The notes: a model not told the origin generated them from the letters alone. DNA of 6,777 nt from Betaproteobacteria bacterium (GCA_016868095.1 VGHV01000136.1:1-6777), one strand, 5' to 3'; counted from the stretch's first letter, positions 1-6,075 are shown. Numbers and translations: made by a program.

Positions 1-146
1 CGGTCGGCACCACACAAGCCACAAGCCTCCACATCGACCAGTACCTCGTGCTCGGAAGGCTCGGGGCGATTGCGCTCGACAAGTTCAAGGACGCCGGGCC
101 TTGTTACCTGAAAGGCCTTATAGCTTTGTTGGAGTATGGGATTCAT
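1..146 (-). CDS. Zinc-type alcohol dehydrogenase, N-terminal fragment (runs off the window)
   Basis: Seen: 48 complete codons plus two bases, reading from an ATG at 146-144 on the minus strand to the window edge. The protein begins MNPILQQSYKAFQV, continues with a TRPG turn and EHEVLVDVEACGLCGAD, and is still open at the edge. Family knowledge: this is the start of the GroES-like domain of medium-chain, zinc-dependent, NAD(P)-linked alcohol dehydrogenases. In that family the cysteine of the ACG-x-C segment is a catalytic zinc ligand; here it is C42, followed by C45. The start is supported by an AAAGGA-type ribosome binding site about 8 bases upstream. About 300 residues, including the Rossmann domain, lie outside the window, so substrate and cofactor cannot be judged. 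The gene points away from the siderophore receptor, and a katG remnant lies upstream on the same strand. Confidence 0.82.
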   Translation of the reverse strand, partial: MNPILQQSYKAFQVTRPGVLELVERNRPEPSEHEVLVDVEACGLCGAD

Positions 147-202
147 CAGCTTGTCCTTTGGGCGCTATTACCGGGCCATCGTGATGGTCGGGGGCATTGA
201 CG

Positions 203-236
203 AAGCGATGCACTTTCAATGGAAGGCGCATCGCTT
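203..236. other. Long stem-loop between the katG remnant and the alcohol dehydrogenase start
   Basis: Arms AAGCGATGC (203-211) and GCATCGCTT (228-236) are perfectly complementary. After one mismatch (212/227) pairing continues inward from 213/226 to 217/222, with one G-T wobble, leaving a 4-base loop: about 14 pairs in all. There is no clean T-run beyond the stem on either strand, so it is not a textbook intrinsic terminator. Because it lies 35 bases after the stop codon of the katG remnant, I infer it may be the old katG terminator, now in the 5' leader of the dehydrogenase gene. Confidence 0.5.
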
Positions 237-270
237 TCTAAGCTTATCCCTTTCAAAGTCGAGAGACCGT

Positions 271-366
271 TCAGTCATCAAAACGATCGGCGTTCATCAC
301 CTTGGTCCAAGCATAGGACATGTCGGTCAAGTTCACGAAGAAGTCGTTGGTCAGCGATCGGGGCGG
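271..366 (-). pseudogene. katG: Remnant of catalase-peroxidase katG, C-terminal end with internal deletion
   Basis: Seen: reading minus from 366 to a TGA at 273-271 gives LTNDFFVNLTDMSY joined directly to AWTKVMNADRFDD and the stop. Family knowledge: LTNDFFVNL-DM is a highly conserved block near the end of KatG, and KVMN-DRFD is the extreme C-terminus. In intact KatG (for example E. coli) these blocks are separated by roughly 60 residues, which are absent here, so the remnant carries an in-frame internal deletion. Directly upstream (367-369) the frame meets a TGA. A DRPDR-like stretch, expected just before LTND, appears in a different frame, which suggests a single-base frameshift. Nothing recognisable as KatG precedes about base 390. 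This is decayed coding sequence, not a functional gene. The limits are approximate on the upstream side. Confidence 0.85.
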
Positions 367-463
367 TCAGGTGTTTTGGTCGATTGATCAAGCAATCCGT
401 CTCGACAAGCAAATTTTTAACTTGTCAATCGCACCCGTCCAGTCAATTGTTTTTATCTATCTA

Positions 464-478
464 ATAGGGATAACCTAT
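464..478. promoter_or_regulatory. Perfect 5-5-5 inverted repeat upstream of the siderophore receptor
   Basis: ATAGG-GATAA-CCTAT forms a perfect inverted repeat in the AT-rich stretch 107-121 bases before the receptor start. CCTATT recurs on the plus strand at 485-490 and again at 502-507, 17 bases apart, so the half-site motif appears repeatedly in about 45 bases. This could be a repressor or activator site. It does not resemble a standard Fur box, which would be expected for an iron-regulated receptor. Confidence 0.3.
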
Positions 479-505
479 AAAACTCCTATTTACGAATTAT
501 TCCTA

Positions 506-565
506 TTGAAAGGAAAAGTAAGTTTTAAATAGTATTATTTCCCATTTGGGATCAAATACCCAATA
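506..565 (+). promoter_or_regulatory. Candidate promoter and operator-like palindromes for the receptor operon
   Basis: A possible -35 TTGAAA (506-511) and -10 TAGTAT (530-535) are spaced by 18 bases, which would place transcription start near 542. Overlapping that point are nested inverted repeats: ATTTG-GGAT-CAAAT at 544-557, and TGGG (547-550) with CCCA (559-562). Their position at the predicted start suits a repressor site. The promoter match is weak and neither element is proven. The receptor's ribosome binding site, GGAG at 574-577, lies 7 bases before its ATG. Confidence 0.35.
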
Positions 566-584
566 CTGTCAGTGGAGTTAATAC

Positions 585-2825
585 ATGTCTAAATCAGAAC
601 TTCCCAGGTCGCAAAAGCCTCCCGGTACGCCCATTCGCTACTGGCTCATTGGCCTTAGCTTGCCCGGTCATTCCGCGGCTAACGCTCAGCTTAAGCAAAC
701 GGAGGCAAGCGTTGAAGTCCATGCAAAAAGCGAGATCGAGGAGGGAAAATCAGCACTTAAGGCAAACACCACACGCATCGGCAAAGGGTTGATGGAGCTT
801 CGGGACATCCCTCAGTCACTGACCGTTATTACCGAGAAGCTTCTAGATGACCGCAATCTCGACACACTAAAGGAAGCACTAAAGCAAAGTGCTGGTGTGA
901 GTTTTCAAGCGCCTGAGGGCTCTGAGGAAGATATCAGGATACGGGGATTCTCATTGCAATCCACGGGCGACATTTTTATCGACGGCATGCGAGACCCAGC
1001 CTTTTATGAGCGTGATAGTTTTAATTGGGATCGTCTCGAGATACTGCGCGGTTCAGCCTCCATGCTTTTTGGCAGAGGCTCGACCGGCGGTGCTGTCAAT
1101 CAGGTCAGTAAGTTGCCACTGAGCTTTTCGCGTAAGTCGGCCGATCTAACAATTGGCAGCGGCGACTATCGACGATTCACTGCGGACCTCAACCATGTGA
1201 TCGCGCGCGATCAAGCCTTGCGTCTTAACCTTATGAGGACGCTCGGTGACCGCGGCGGCCTCAAAACCGATAAAGCAGGCGTGGCACTCAGCTATGCCAT
1301 TGATATCGGTACTACGAATGAATGGATCTTTCAAGGCTACGCTTTAGATAACAATAATGGGATTCATTACGGTTTACCCTGGCTGTCGCCAAGTAAGAAG
1401 AGCTCAGGCAACTTACTTTGGCCGACTGATCCGAAAAACTATTATGGCGCAGCAAGTGACTACAACCGGACTGGCACAAGGCAAGCCTCGGTACTCCAGA
1501 TTCATCGCATGAGCGGTCAGGCCGAGTGGCGAACTGCACTTCGCCTTGCTCAGTACGACCGCGATCAGCGGGCAAGCGCCATTCGCTTTGCTCCTGCTAA
1601 TCAGCAAGTCAATAACTTAGCCGTCGACGTCGATACCTTCTCGCCGGCAACCGTGCTCACACGCGGCAATAACGTCAAGATCATGGACATGCGCACGGCA
1701 TATCTTCAATCGGATTACGCGGCCGAGCACCACTGGTGGAGCCTCAAGCATAAGGTACAAGCCGGGATCGACATGGCCATTGAGGATTTTGAGAATCGCA
1801 CCGCAAGCGCCATAGCTGCAAAACCGGGAACGACTGTAGGCAGCCCCAATGATGGCTTAGGCGTTGATGAGGCTTCCCGCGCACTAACGCTTACGCGTAG
1901 CTTCCATGCAAAGGCCTTTGGCGCCTACGCACAAAATCTTCTCAGCCTCTCTGAAAGCTGGAAACTACTTGGGGGGCTTCGATTCGACCAATTGAGCGGT
2001 GATTATCGAAACCTCATCACGCCAAGCGCATCTTCAGCAAGCAACCCTTGCACCGTACAAGCCGATGCCAGTATTGGCCGACATGACGCCCTGTGGAGTA
2101 AGCGCAGCGGTCTGTTATATCAACCGAGCGAACAAAGCTCCTGGCATCTTTCTTACGGCACCTCGTTCAACACGTCTGGTGACACCTATCAGTATGACGC
2201 AGGCACTGTTAATACCGCACCCGAATCGAGCCGAAATATCGAGTTGGGCGGCAAGTTTGAACATCTTGAGGGTCAATTAAGTACCCGCTTTGCCTTCTTT
2301 CACACCACCAAATACAACGAACGAAACCGTGACGCCGACACTGTCAATGCGTGTAACTACGTGCTGTCTGGTAAGCGGCACGCAGCTGGCATCGAATTCG
2401 ATGCAGCCGGCAGGATCAATCCGTTCTGGGACATGTATCTATCTTATGCTTACATTCCCACGGCAAAAGTCGATGCTTCAAGCGGTGCAGCCGGCACGGA
2501 GCCCATTGGTGCAAGACCAGGACTCACGCCGCGTCATAGTGCAAGTCTTTGGAGCAGTGTTAAGCCCCGAAGTGATGTGCGCCTAGGAGCTGGCCTTAAT
2601 TATCGCAGCAGTGATCGCCCGGTTGGTCTAGCGCAGAGCTCAACGATTCAAGCACCAGGCTTCGTAAGTATCGACGCCATGGCTGAATACATCGAAGGAC
2701 CTTGGGCTTACAAACTCAACCTGGTCAACCTTACGAACAAACACTATGCCGACCTCCTCTACCGCGGCCACTATGTGCCTGGAAGACCACGGACGCTTCA
2801 GCTCAGTGCAAGCTATAACTTCTAA
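585..2825 (+). CDS. TonB-dependent siderophore receptor, catecholate (Fiu-like) type
   Basis: Role from family: an outer-membrane gated beta-barrel that takes up ferric siderophore using TonB-ExbB-ExbD energy. Seen: 746 residues, a normal full length. A hydrophobic N-terminal segment (about 18-34) with an AANAQ cleavage-like site is a plausible though weak signal peptide. ASVEVHA (41-47) could be the TonB box. The plug domain spans about 65-177, with DIPQSLTVI (74-82), IRIRGF (117-122), a DRLEILRG block (149-156) and LFGRGSTGGAVNQVSK (161-176); the GRGSTGGA form is typical of Fiu/CatA-like receptors. The rest is barrel, ending with a VNLTNKHYAD segment, YVPGRPRT and a terminal phenylalanine in SASYNF, the usual barrel-assembly signal. 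The start has GGAG 7 bases upstream. The next gene follows after 6 bases, so an operon is likely. The siderophore itself cannot be deduced; catecholate is inferred from resemblance only. No FecI/FecR-type regulator genes are in the window. Confidence 0.93.
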   Translation: MSKSELPRSQKPPGTPIRYWLIGLSLPGHSAANAQLKQTEASVEVHAKSEIEEGKSALKANTTRIGKGLMELRDIPQSLTVITEKLLDDRNLDTLKEALKQSAGVSFQAPEGSEEDIRIRGFSLQSTGDIFIDGMRDPAFYERDSFNWDRLEILRGSASMLFGRGSTGGAVNQVSKLPLSFSRKSADLTIGSGDYRRFTADLNHVIARDQALRLNLMRTLGDRGGLKTDKAGVALSYAIDIGTTNEWIFQGYALDNNNGIHYGLPWLSPSKKSSGNLLWPTDPKNYYGAASDYNRTGTRQASVLQIHRMSGQAEWRTALRLAQYDRDQRASAIRFAPANQQVNNLAVDVDTFSPATVLTRGNNVKIMDMRTAYLQSDYAAEHHWWSLKHKVQAGIDMAIEDFENRTASAIAAKPGTTVGSPNDGLGVDEASRALTLTRSFHAKAFGAYAQNLLSLSESWKLLGGLRFDQLSGDYRNLITPSASSASNPCTVQADASIGRHDALWSKRSGLLYQPSEQSSWHLSYGTSFNTSGDTYQYDAGTVNTAPESSRNIELGGKFEHLEGQLSTRFAFFHTTKYNERNRDADTVNACNYVLSGKRHAAGIEFDAAGRINPFWDMYLSYAYIPTAKVDASSGAAGTEPIGARPGLTPRHSASLWSSVKPRSDVRLGAGLNYRSSDRPVGLAQSSTIQAPGFVSIDAMAEYIEGPWAYKLNLVNLTNKHYADLLYRGHYVPGRPRTLQLSASYNF

Positions 2826-2831
2826 TCCGAT

Positions 2832-4064
2832 ATGAAATCAATCAAGCGACGTCAATGGTTTGCGCAGGCCTTTCAGCGAGGTATACCACTTATCATTCCA
2901 GCAACAGGTGCACTGCAATCAACTAACGCAGCGCTCGCCCAAATGACGCAGTTGAGTGGACACGAGCAGGCAGAAGCCTTAACCGATATGCCCAAAGCTT
3001 CGAAATCGGCGCATCTTGCGGCACTTTCATCGACCTTCCTTGCCTCATGGCGCAGCCCGAGAAAGGATAGTGACCACTATCTTGGGCTTATCCACGCCGA
3101 CTGGCAGGCAGAGCGATGCCAAATCCTTGAACGCGTGAAACTAAATGGACGCCCACACGGTCTTAATCAGCTTACTGATGGCAACGTGATTGCGATGGGG
3201 CTTCGTCCTGGTCGATGGCTAATGCATTGGAGAGGCTCGAGTGAACGCTACATCAATGCTGACAATGGTTTCGCGTTTAATGGCCATGCTGCAGTTTGCG
3301 AAGATCGTTCTGTAATCTACACCACTGAGACCTCGGTTCATGACCAGCGCGGTTACCTCGCTGTTAGGGATGCCAGGCGATTCGAAGTACTTGAGCGCTG
3401 GCCCACGAATGGTATTGAGCCTCACCATGTTTTGCTTGATCGGCATGGGCGACTTTGGATTGCGCACGGCGGAATTCGCCGAGGTGCGATGGATCAAAAG
3501 CTTGATCTTGCGTCGATGCAATCCAAGCTGAGTTGTATGGATGCGCAAAGCGGTGCCGTTATCGGCGAGTGGTCCTTAGCCGATCGCCGACTGTCGATGC
3601 GTCACCTTGCGTTGAGCGAAGTAGCACATACTGCTTCATCACCCCATCAAGTGCTGATTGGTATAGCGATGCAAGCCGAACACGACAGCCTCGAGACAAG
3701 AAGGCTCGCGCCAAGCCTTGCGATTTTCCGTGACGATCGTCTTGAAGTTATATCAACAGGAACCGATGCTCTAGGCTACGGCGCCGATATAAGCGCAGCG
3801 CCGGACGGGGGCTTTTGTCTTTCAAGCAATCGGGCGCGGAAAATGCTCTGGTGGCGGCCGAAATTGGACCAAGCCCTAAGCGTCGTTGCAACGATTGAAG
3901 AGCCCTACGCACTTTGCAACGATGCCGAATGCGCCAACGTTTATTTGGCATGCGCTTGGGGTGTAGCAAGGTGGCAGCCGAAGCAAGCTCAGCTCCTGCC
4001 TTGGCCGGAACCGATGGTACTGGATAACCATTGGAGCCTTATGTCGACTGCCGACGATGCATGA
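2832..4064 (+). CDS. DUF1513 family protein, Tat-type exported beta-propeller-like protein
   Basis: Seen: 410 residues beginning MKSIKRRQWFAQAF, a twin-arginine-like motif (RRQWF, 6-10) followed by a moderately hydrophobic stretch and an AALAQ cleavage-like site near 33-37, so periplasmic export is likely. The body matches the DUF1513 pattern as I know it: NGHAAVCED (150-158), YTTET (163-167), GIEPHHVLLD (194-203), AHGGIRR (211-217), LDLASMQSKL (224-233), LSMRHLAL (254-261) and GYGADISAAPDGG (315-327). Family knowledge: DUF1513 proteins have no settled biochemical function and are often encoded with iron-uptake genes such as imelysin-type proteins; a WD40-like propeller fold is predicted. The gene starts 6 bases after the receptor stop and lacks a strong ribosome binding site, so it is probably translationally coupled and co-regulated with the receptor. 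A role in handling iron or siderophore in the periplasm is inference. It ends 14 bases from the converging NTF2-like gene. Confidence 0.85.
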   Translation: MKSIKRRQWFAQAFQRGIPLIIPATGALQSTNAALAQMTQLSGHEQAEALTDMPKASKSAHLAALSSTFLASWRSPRKDSDHYLGLIHADWQAERCQILERVKLNGRPHGLNQLTDGNVIAMGLRPGRWLMHWRGSSERYINADNGFAFNGHAAVCEDRSVIYTTETSVHDQRGYLAVRDARRFEVLERWPTNGIEPHHVLLDRHGRLWIAHGGIRRGAMDQKLDLASMQSKLSCMDAQSGAVIGEWSLADRRLSMRHLALSEVAHTASSPHQVLIGIAMQAEHDSLETRRLAPSLAIFRDDRLEVISTGTDALGYGADISAAPDGGFCLSSNRARKMLWWRPKLDQALSVVATIEEPYALCNDAECANVYLACAWGVARWQPKQAQLLPWPEPMVLDNHWSLMSTADDA

Positions 4065-4078
4065 AGATGGCAAAACGC

Positions 4079-4510
4079 CTAGCTTCGCTCAGCAATCTTT
4101 TGTAGCATTTCACCCATTTTTTGATGTACCAGATTAACCGCCTTCAGCGGTCGCAGCATGACCTTGAAATCGGTGATCTGATGATTGCAATCCCAACTGA
4201 TCAGGTCGATACCATTAATCTGGATACCTTCAATCTCAGTGGCAAACTCTAAAAGCGCCTCTCGCTGCCCCACAATCTCTCGAAGGTACTTGAACTGATT
4301 CGTGTTTAAGACCGTCATCGCTCCCATCAGGTACTGGAAACAAATAGCTCGACCAATTTGCGGGGTGTGAACCACTGGCGAATGAAAGACGACGTCATGA
4401 TGTAACAAATCATGGAGCACCAACGGGTCACGCGACACAACAACCTCATGCCACTTGCGCAATGCGGGCGGCAAGCTCGCCTTAGTCAATGCTTCATTTG
4501 CTGTTGTCAT
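4079..4510 (-). CDS. NTF2-like / SnoaL-fold family protein
   Basis: Seen: 143 residues from the ATG at 4510-4508. The N-terminal helix LPPALRKWHEVVVSRDP leads into LLHHDVVFHSPVVHTP (35-50), then GRAICFQYLM, an LEFATEIEGIQINGIDLISW strand pair, ITDFKVMLRPLKAVNLVHQKM and a C-terminal helix. This is the conical alpha+beta barrel pattern of the nuclear transport factor 2 superfamily, in a bacterial subgroup with the VVFHSPVVHTP signature. Members act as isomerases, hydrolases or ligand-binding proteins; the substrate here is unknown. An alternative GTG start at 4522-4520 adds four residues and overlaps the TGA of the upstream VOC gene. I prefer the ATG because a TGAG motif lies 7 bases before it, whereas the GTG has no visible ribosome binding site. 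Either way the gene is tightly coupled to the VOC gene and second in that unit. Confidence 0.85.
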   Translation of the reverse strand: MTTANEALTKASLPPALRKWHEVVVSRDPLVLHDLLHHDVVFHSPVVHTPQIGRAICFQYLMGAMTVLNTNQFKYLREIVGQREALLEFATEIEGIQINGIDLISWDCNHQITDFKVMLRPLKAVNLVHQKMGEMLQKIAERS

Positions 4511-4518
4511 CTTTAAGC

Positions 4519-4914
4519 TCACTCGTTATTCGTGCAAACCGCTTCTAAGTGATGTCCATCGGGATCGATCACAAAAGCGGCGTAATAGTTTGGTCCGTAG
4601 TGAGGGCGCAGACCCGGACGTCCATAATCAATGCCACCAGTGGCCATCGCGGCCACGTAAAAATCAATCACTGCTTGCCTGCTCGGTGAAGCAAAAGCGA
4701 GATGGAAGCCTGGCAATCTCATGATGGGTTCATGCACTTGCTTGATCGCAAGTTTATCGCCCGATCCAGGTGTCCCGTAACCGACGGCCTTTCTGTCAAG
4801 AGCCGCGTCCAAGTCACTCCAAACCCGTACGTAGCCAAGCGGAAAAAGCACTGCATCGTAAAACAGCGCCGCTCGGTCAATGTCCAAGGATCCGAGGGAA
4901 ATATGGTGCAACAT
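4519..4914 (-). CDS. VOC superfamily protein (glyoxalase/bleomycin resistance/dioxygenase fold)
   Basis: Seen: 131 residues, the length of a typical single-module VOC protein. It begins MLHHISLGSLDIDRAALFYDAVL, the first beta-alpha unit with the metal-type histidine H4. The second module carries GFHLAFAS (H71) and DPDGHHLEAV (E124), so the usual His/His/Glu metal-ligand positions are all present. Such proteins bind a divalent metal and act as lyases, isomerases, dioxygenases or drug-binding proteins in the cytoplasm; nothing here settles the reaction. The ATG at 4914-4912 is chosen because GGA lies 8 bases upstream; a TTG one codon earlier is the only nearby alternative. It is the first gene of a minus-strand pair. 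Its stop codon lies 8 bases before the preferred ATG of the NTF2-like gene and overlaps that gene's alternative GTG, which suggests the two act together on related compounds. Confidence 0.9.
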   Translation of the reverse strand: MLHHISLGSLDIDRAALFYDAVLFPLGYVRVWSDLDAALDRKAVGYGTPGSGDKLAIKQVHEPIMRLPGFHLAFASPSRQAVIDFYVAAMATGGIDYGRPGLRPHYGPNYYAAFVIDPDGHHLEAVCTNNE

Positions 4915-4982
4915 CAAAGTTTTCCATTCACGACATCAAATCGCTTGAATTGTTAGCTATTGAGGCAAAAAGAGCGTAGGCT

Positions 4983-5091
4983 CGACTTGATAGGTTTTTC
5001 AGCCGACTTAGTAGCCTATTACAGCATACTTGGTAGGCTTGTTCAGCGCACTTGGTAGGCTTGTTCAGCACACTTGGTAGGCTCATTCAGC
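4983..5091. repeat. Tandem array of five 22-bp repeats in a divergent intergenic region
   Basis: Five head-to-tail units: 4983-5003 (21 bp, degenerate), 5004-5025 (degenerate), 5026-5047, 5048-5069 and 5070-5091 (the last three nearly identical). The shared core is ACTTGGTAGGCT, then a variable T-rich spot, then TTCAGC. A fragment GTAGGCT at 4976-4982 may be a sixth, broken unit. The period is not a multiple of three and no gene covers it, so it is not coding. It sits between the start of the VOC gene (minus) and the start of the small CxxC gene (plus), about 70 and 130 bases from each. Twenty-two bases is about two helical turns, so every copy faces the same side of the DNA, which suits a row of protein-binding sites. 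It could equally be a neutral tandem duplication. The rest of the gap (5092-5217) holds only AT-rich sequence and a lone -10-like CATAAT at 5192-5197. Confidence 0.85.
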
Positions 5092-5220
5092 GCAAAGTAT
5101 GCCGAAATTTTTGACTCTTTTCCTTTCAATTACCCTGCCAAAGTCCAACGGGCATCTTCAGGAGCCAAAGAAAACCCAAGATTTCACGATTCATAATGTT
5201 CTTTTTTATCGGATTTCATG

Positions 5221-5487
5221 ATGAAACAAAAGCCGTCCCCGCCAAAGCGAGCAAGGCCTGCTCCAAGCCTTGTTGATGCACCCGTTAGGAAGACGGTTGC
5301 TATGCCCTTCGGAAGCACACTTGAGCTCGCTGATACGCCATCGATGGAGGGTACCCGTTGGTGTACTTACTGCCTGGGCCCAAAAAATGCCGATGGTGGC
5401 ATGTGGATGATTCTTCAAGGCGGCATCACGCGACGCTGGCTCTGCGTAGCCTGTGCTGCAAAGCATCGACCGTTCAGCGCGAGCTAA
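5221..5487 (+). CDS. Small hypothetical protein with two CxxC motifs (putative zinc-binding)
   Basis: I do not recognise this protein. Seen: 88 residues from the second of two adjacent ATGs (5218 and 5221); the second is preferred because GGA at 5211-5213 lies 7 bases before it. The N-terminal 25 residues are rich in proline, lysine and arginine (KQKPSPPKRARPAPS) and are probably disordered. Then come RWCTYC (C48, C51) and, 24 residues later, WLCVACAAKH (C75, C78), with GGMWMILQGGITRRW between. Two CxxC pairs at this spacing suggest a zinc ribbon or knuckle that binds one zinc; DNA, RNA or protein binding is possible. No signal peptide or membrane segment is present, so it is probably cytoplasmic. 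The stop lies in a small stem-loop. The next gene starts 99 bases on, in the same direction. Its reality rests on ordered composition, cysteine pattern and placement. Confidence 0.6.
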   Translation: MKQKPSPPKRARPAPSLVDAPVRKTVAMPFGSTLELADTPSMEGTRWCTYCLGPKNADGGMWMILQGGITRRWLCVACAAKHRPFSAS

Positions 5488-5499
5488 TGCCAGTTAGCT
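5482..5499. other. Small stem-loop containing the stop codon of the CxxC gene
   Basis: AGCTAA (5482-5487), a 6-base loop, then TTAGCT (5494-5499) form a perfect 6-bp stem that includes the TAA stop. It is AT-rich and followed by a broken T-rich stretch rather than a clean run. At most it is a weak terminator or an mRNA 3' structure. Confidence 0.25.
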
Positions 5500-5501
5500 G
5501 A

Positions 5502-5535
5502 TTGATATTTGTCATTTTTATAACACCACTATTTT
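5502..5535 (+). promoter_or_regulatory. Weak candidate promoter for the helical orphan gene
   Basis: The 99-base gap before the next gene has TATAAC (5519-5524), five of six bases of the -10 consensus, but no good -35 at normal spacing. An alternative is TTGTCA (5509-5514) with TATTTT (5530-5535) at a short 15-base spacing. Either would allow the second orphan gene its own transcript. Not conclusive. Confidence 0.25.
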
Positions 5536-5586
5536 CTGCCCCTCTGATAGCCGTAACTCGGTCAATAGCCAAGAGATAAAGAAATA

Positions 5587-6021
5587 ATGATCGCCAGCAC
5601 GAGCATGACCAAAGCCATGCAGACCAACTCACGGCAAATCCGAGCAAAGAATGATGTTGCTGCGCTCCAGTCTGGCCTCGAAACACTCAAAGGCTTGACG
5701 AGCGCTTCGCAAAAGCGTCAGGATTCGGTTGCTAGGCTAACTCAGGCACGTGACGAGTTAAGGAGTTATCTTAGATTCATGATGTTTCTTTTATCACCCG
5801 AAAAGCAAAGGCAACTCTCGGCGATCTTAAGCCGCATTGAAGCACTTATTGAATCTGGATCTCGTCACCAAAACATCATGCCAATCGAAGTTGATTCGGA
5901 GAAAGCTGTTCGAATCCAGCTTCATTCAGCGATATTAGGCGAGGACTTCTTGCAGCAGGTCGAGAAGACCCTCGCGCAAATGCGCAAAGCGCTTACTGAC
6001 CCTAAAGTTTCAAAGATTTAA
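5587..6021 (+). CDS. Hypothetical helical protein, 144 residues
   Basis: I do not recognise this protein. Seen: 144 residues, with no cysteine and no tryptophan, rich in Leu, Ala, Gln, Lys, Arg and Ser. Residues about 20-70 (DVAALQSGLETLKG onward to RDELRSYLRF) read as a long amphipathic helix, possibly a coiled coil. LRFMMFLLSPEKQRQLSAILSRIEALI (about 62-88) continues as helices, with a short hydrophobic patch too brief to be a clear membrane span. A second helical part covers about 103-140. There is no signal peptide, so it is probably cytoplasmic and may form oligomers. The ATG at 5587 has AAGAGA 10 bases upstream, a moderate ribosome binding site; in-frame ATGs at 5605 and 5617 are alternatives. 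It follows the CxxC gene by 99 bases and precedes the Bug-family gene by 89 bases, all on the same strand. Confidence 0.65.
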   Translation: MIASTSMTKAMQTNSRQIRAKNDVAALQSGLETLKGLTSASQKRQDSVARLTQARDELRSYLRFMMFLLSPEKQRQLSAILSRIEALIESGSRHQNIMPIEVDSEKAVRIQLHSAILGEDFLQQVEKTLAQMRKALTDPKVSKI

Positions 6022-6075
6022 CGAAGAAAACCGGAATTACCGGATCAAAAAACCACATGTGAGGAATTGCCTTCG

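Noticed and set aside
136..532. Short plus-strand frames of 70-83 codons in the first intergenic region
   Set aside because: They lie antisense to the dehydrogenase start and the katG remnant, show no protein-like composition and lack ribosome binding sites.
1146..1607. Minus-strand frames inside the receptor gene
   Set aside because: They are shadows of a strongly supported receptor coding frame and resemble no protein.
4455..4979. Plus-strand frames opposite the VOC and NTF2-like genes
   Set aside because: The minus-strand frames have clear family signatures; the plus-strand ones have none.
4983..5091. CRISPR array
   Set aside because: Units are directly adjacent with no unique spacers, and no cas genes are nearby.
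4976..5217. Iteron-type replication origin suggested by 22-bp tandem repeats next to an AT-rich stretch
   Set aside because: There is no replication initiator gene in the window, no DnaA boxes were seen, and the surrounding genes are ordinary chromosomal metabolism and transport genes.
5041..5480. GTTCAGCGC shared by the tandem array (5041-5049) and the end of the CxxC gene (5472-5480)
   Set aside because: The match is only 9 bases with no further similarity around it, within chance expectation.
6031..6043. CCGG-AATTA-CCGG as a terminator after the helical orphan gene
   Set aside because: The stem is only 4 bp and is followed by A residues, not T, on the plus strand.
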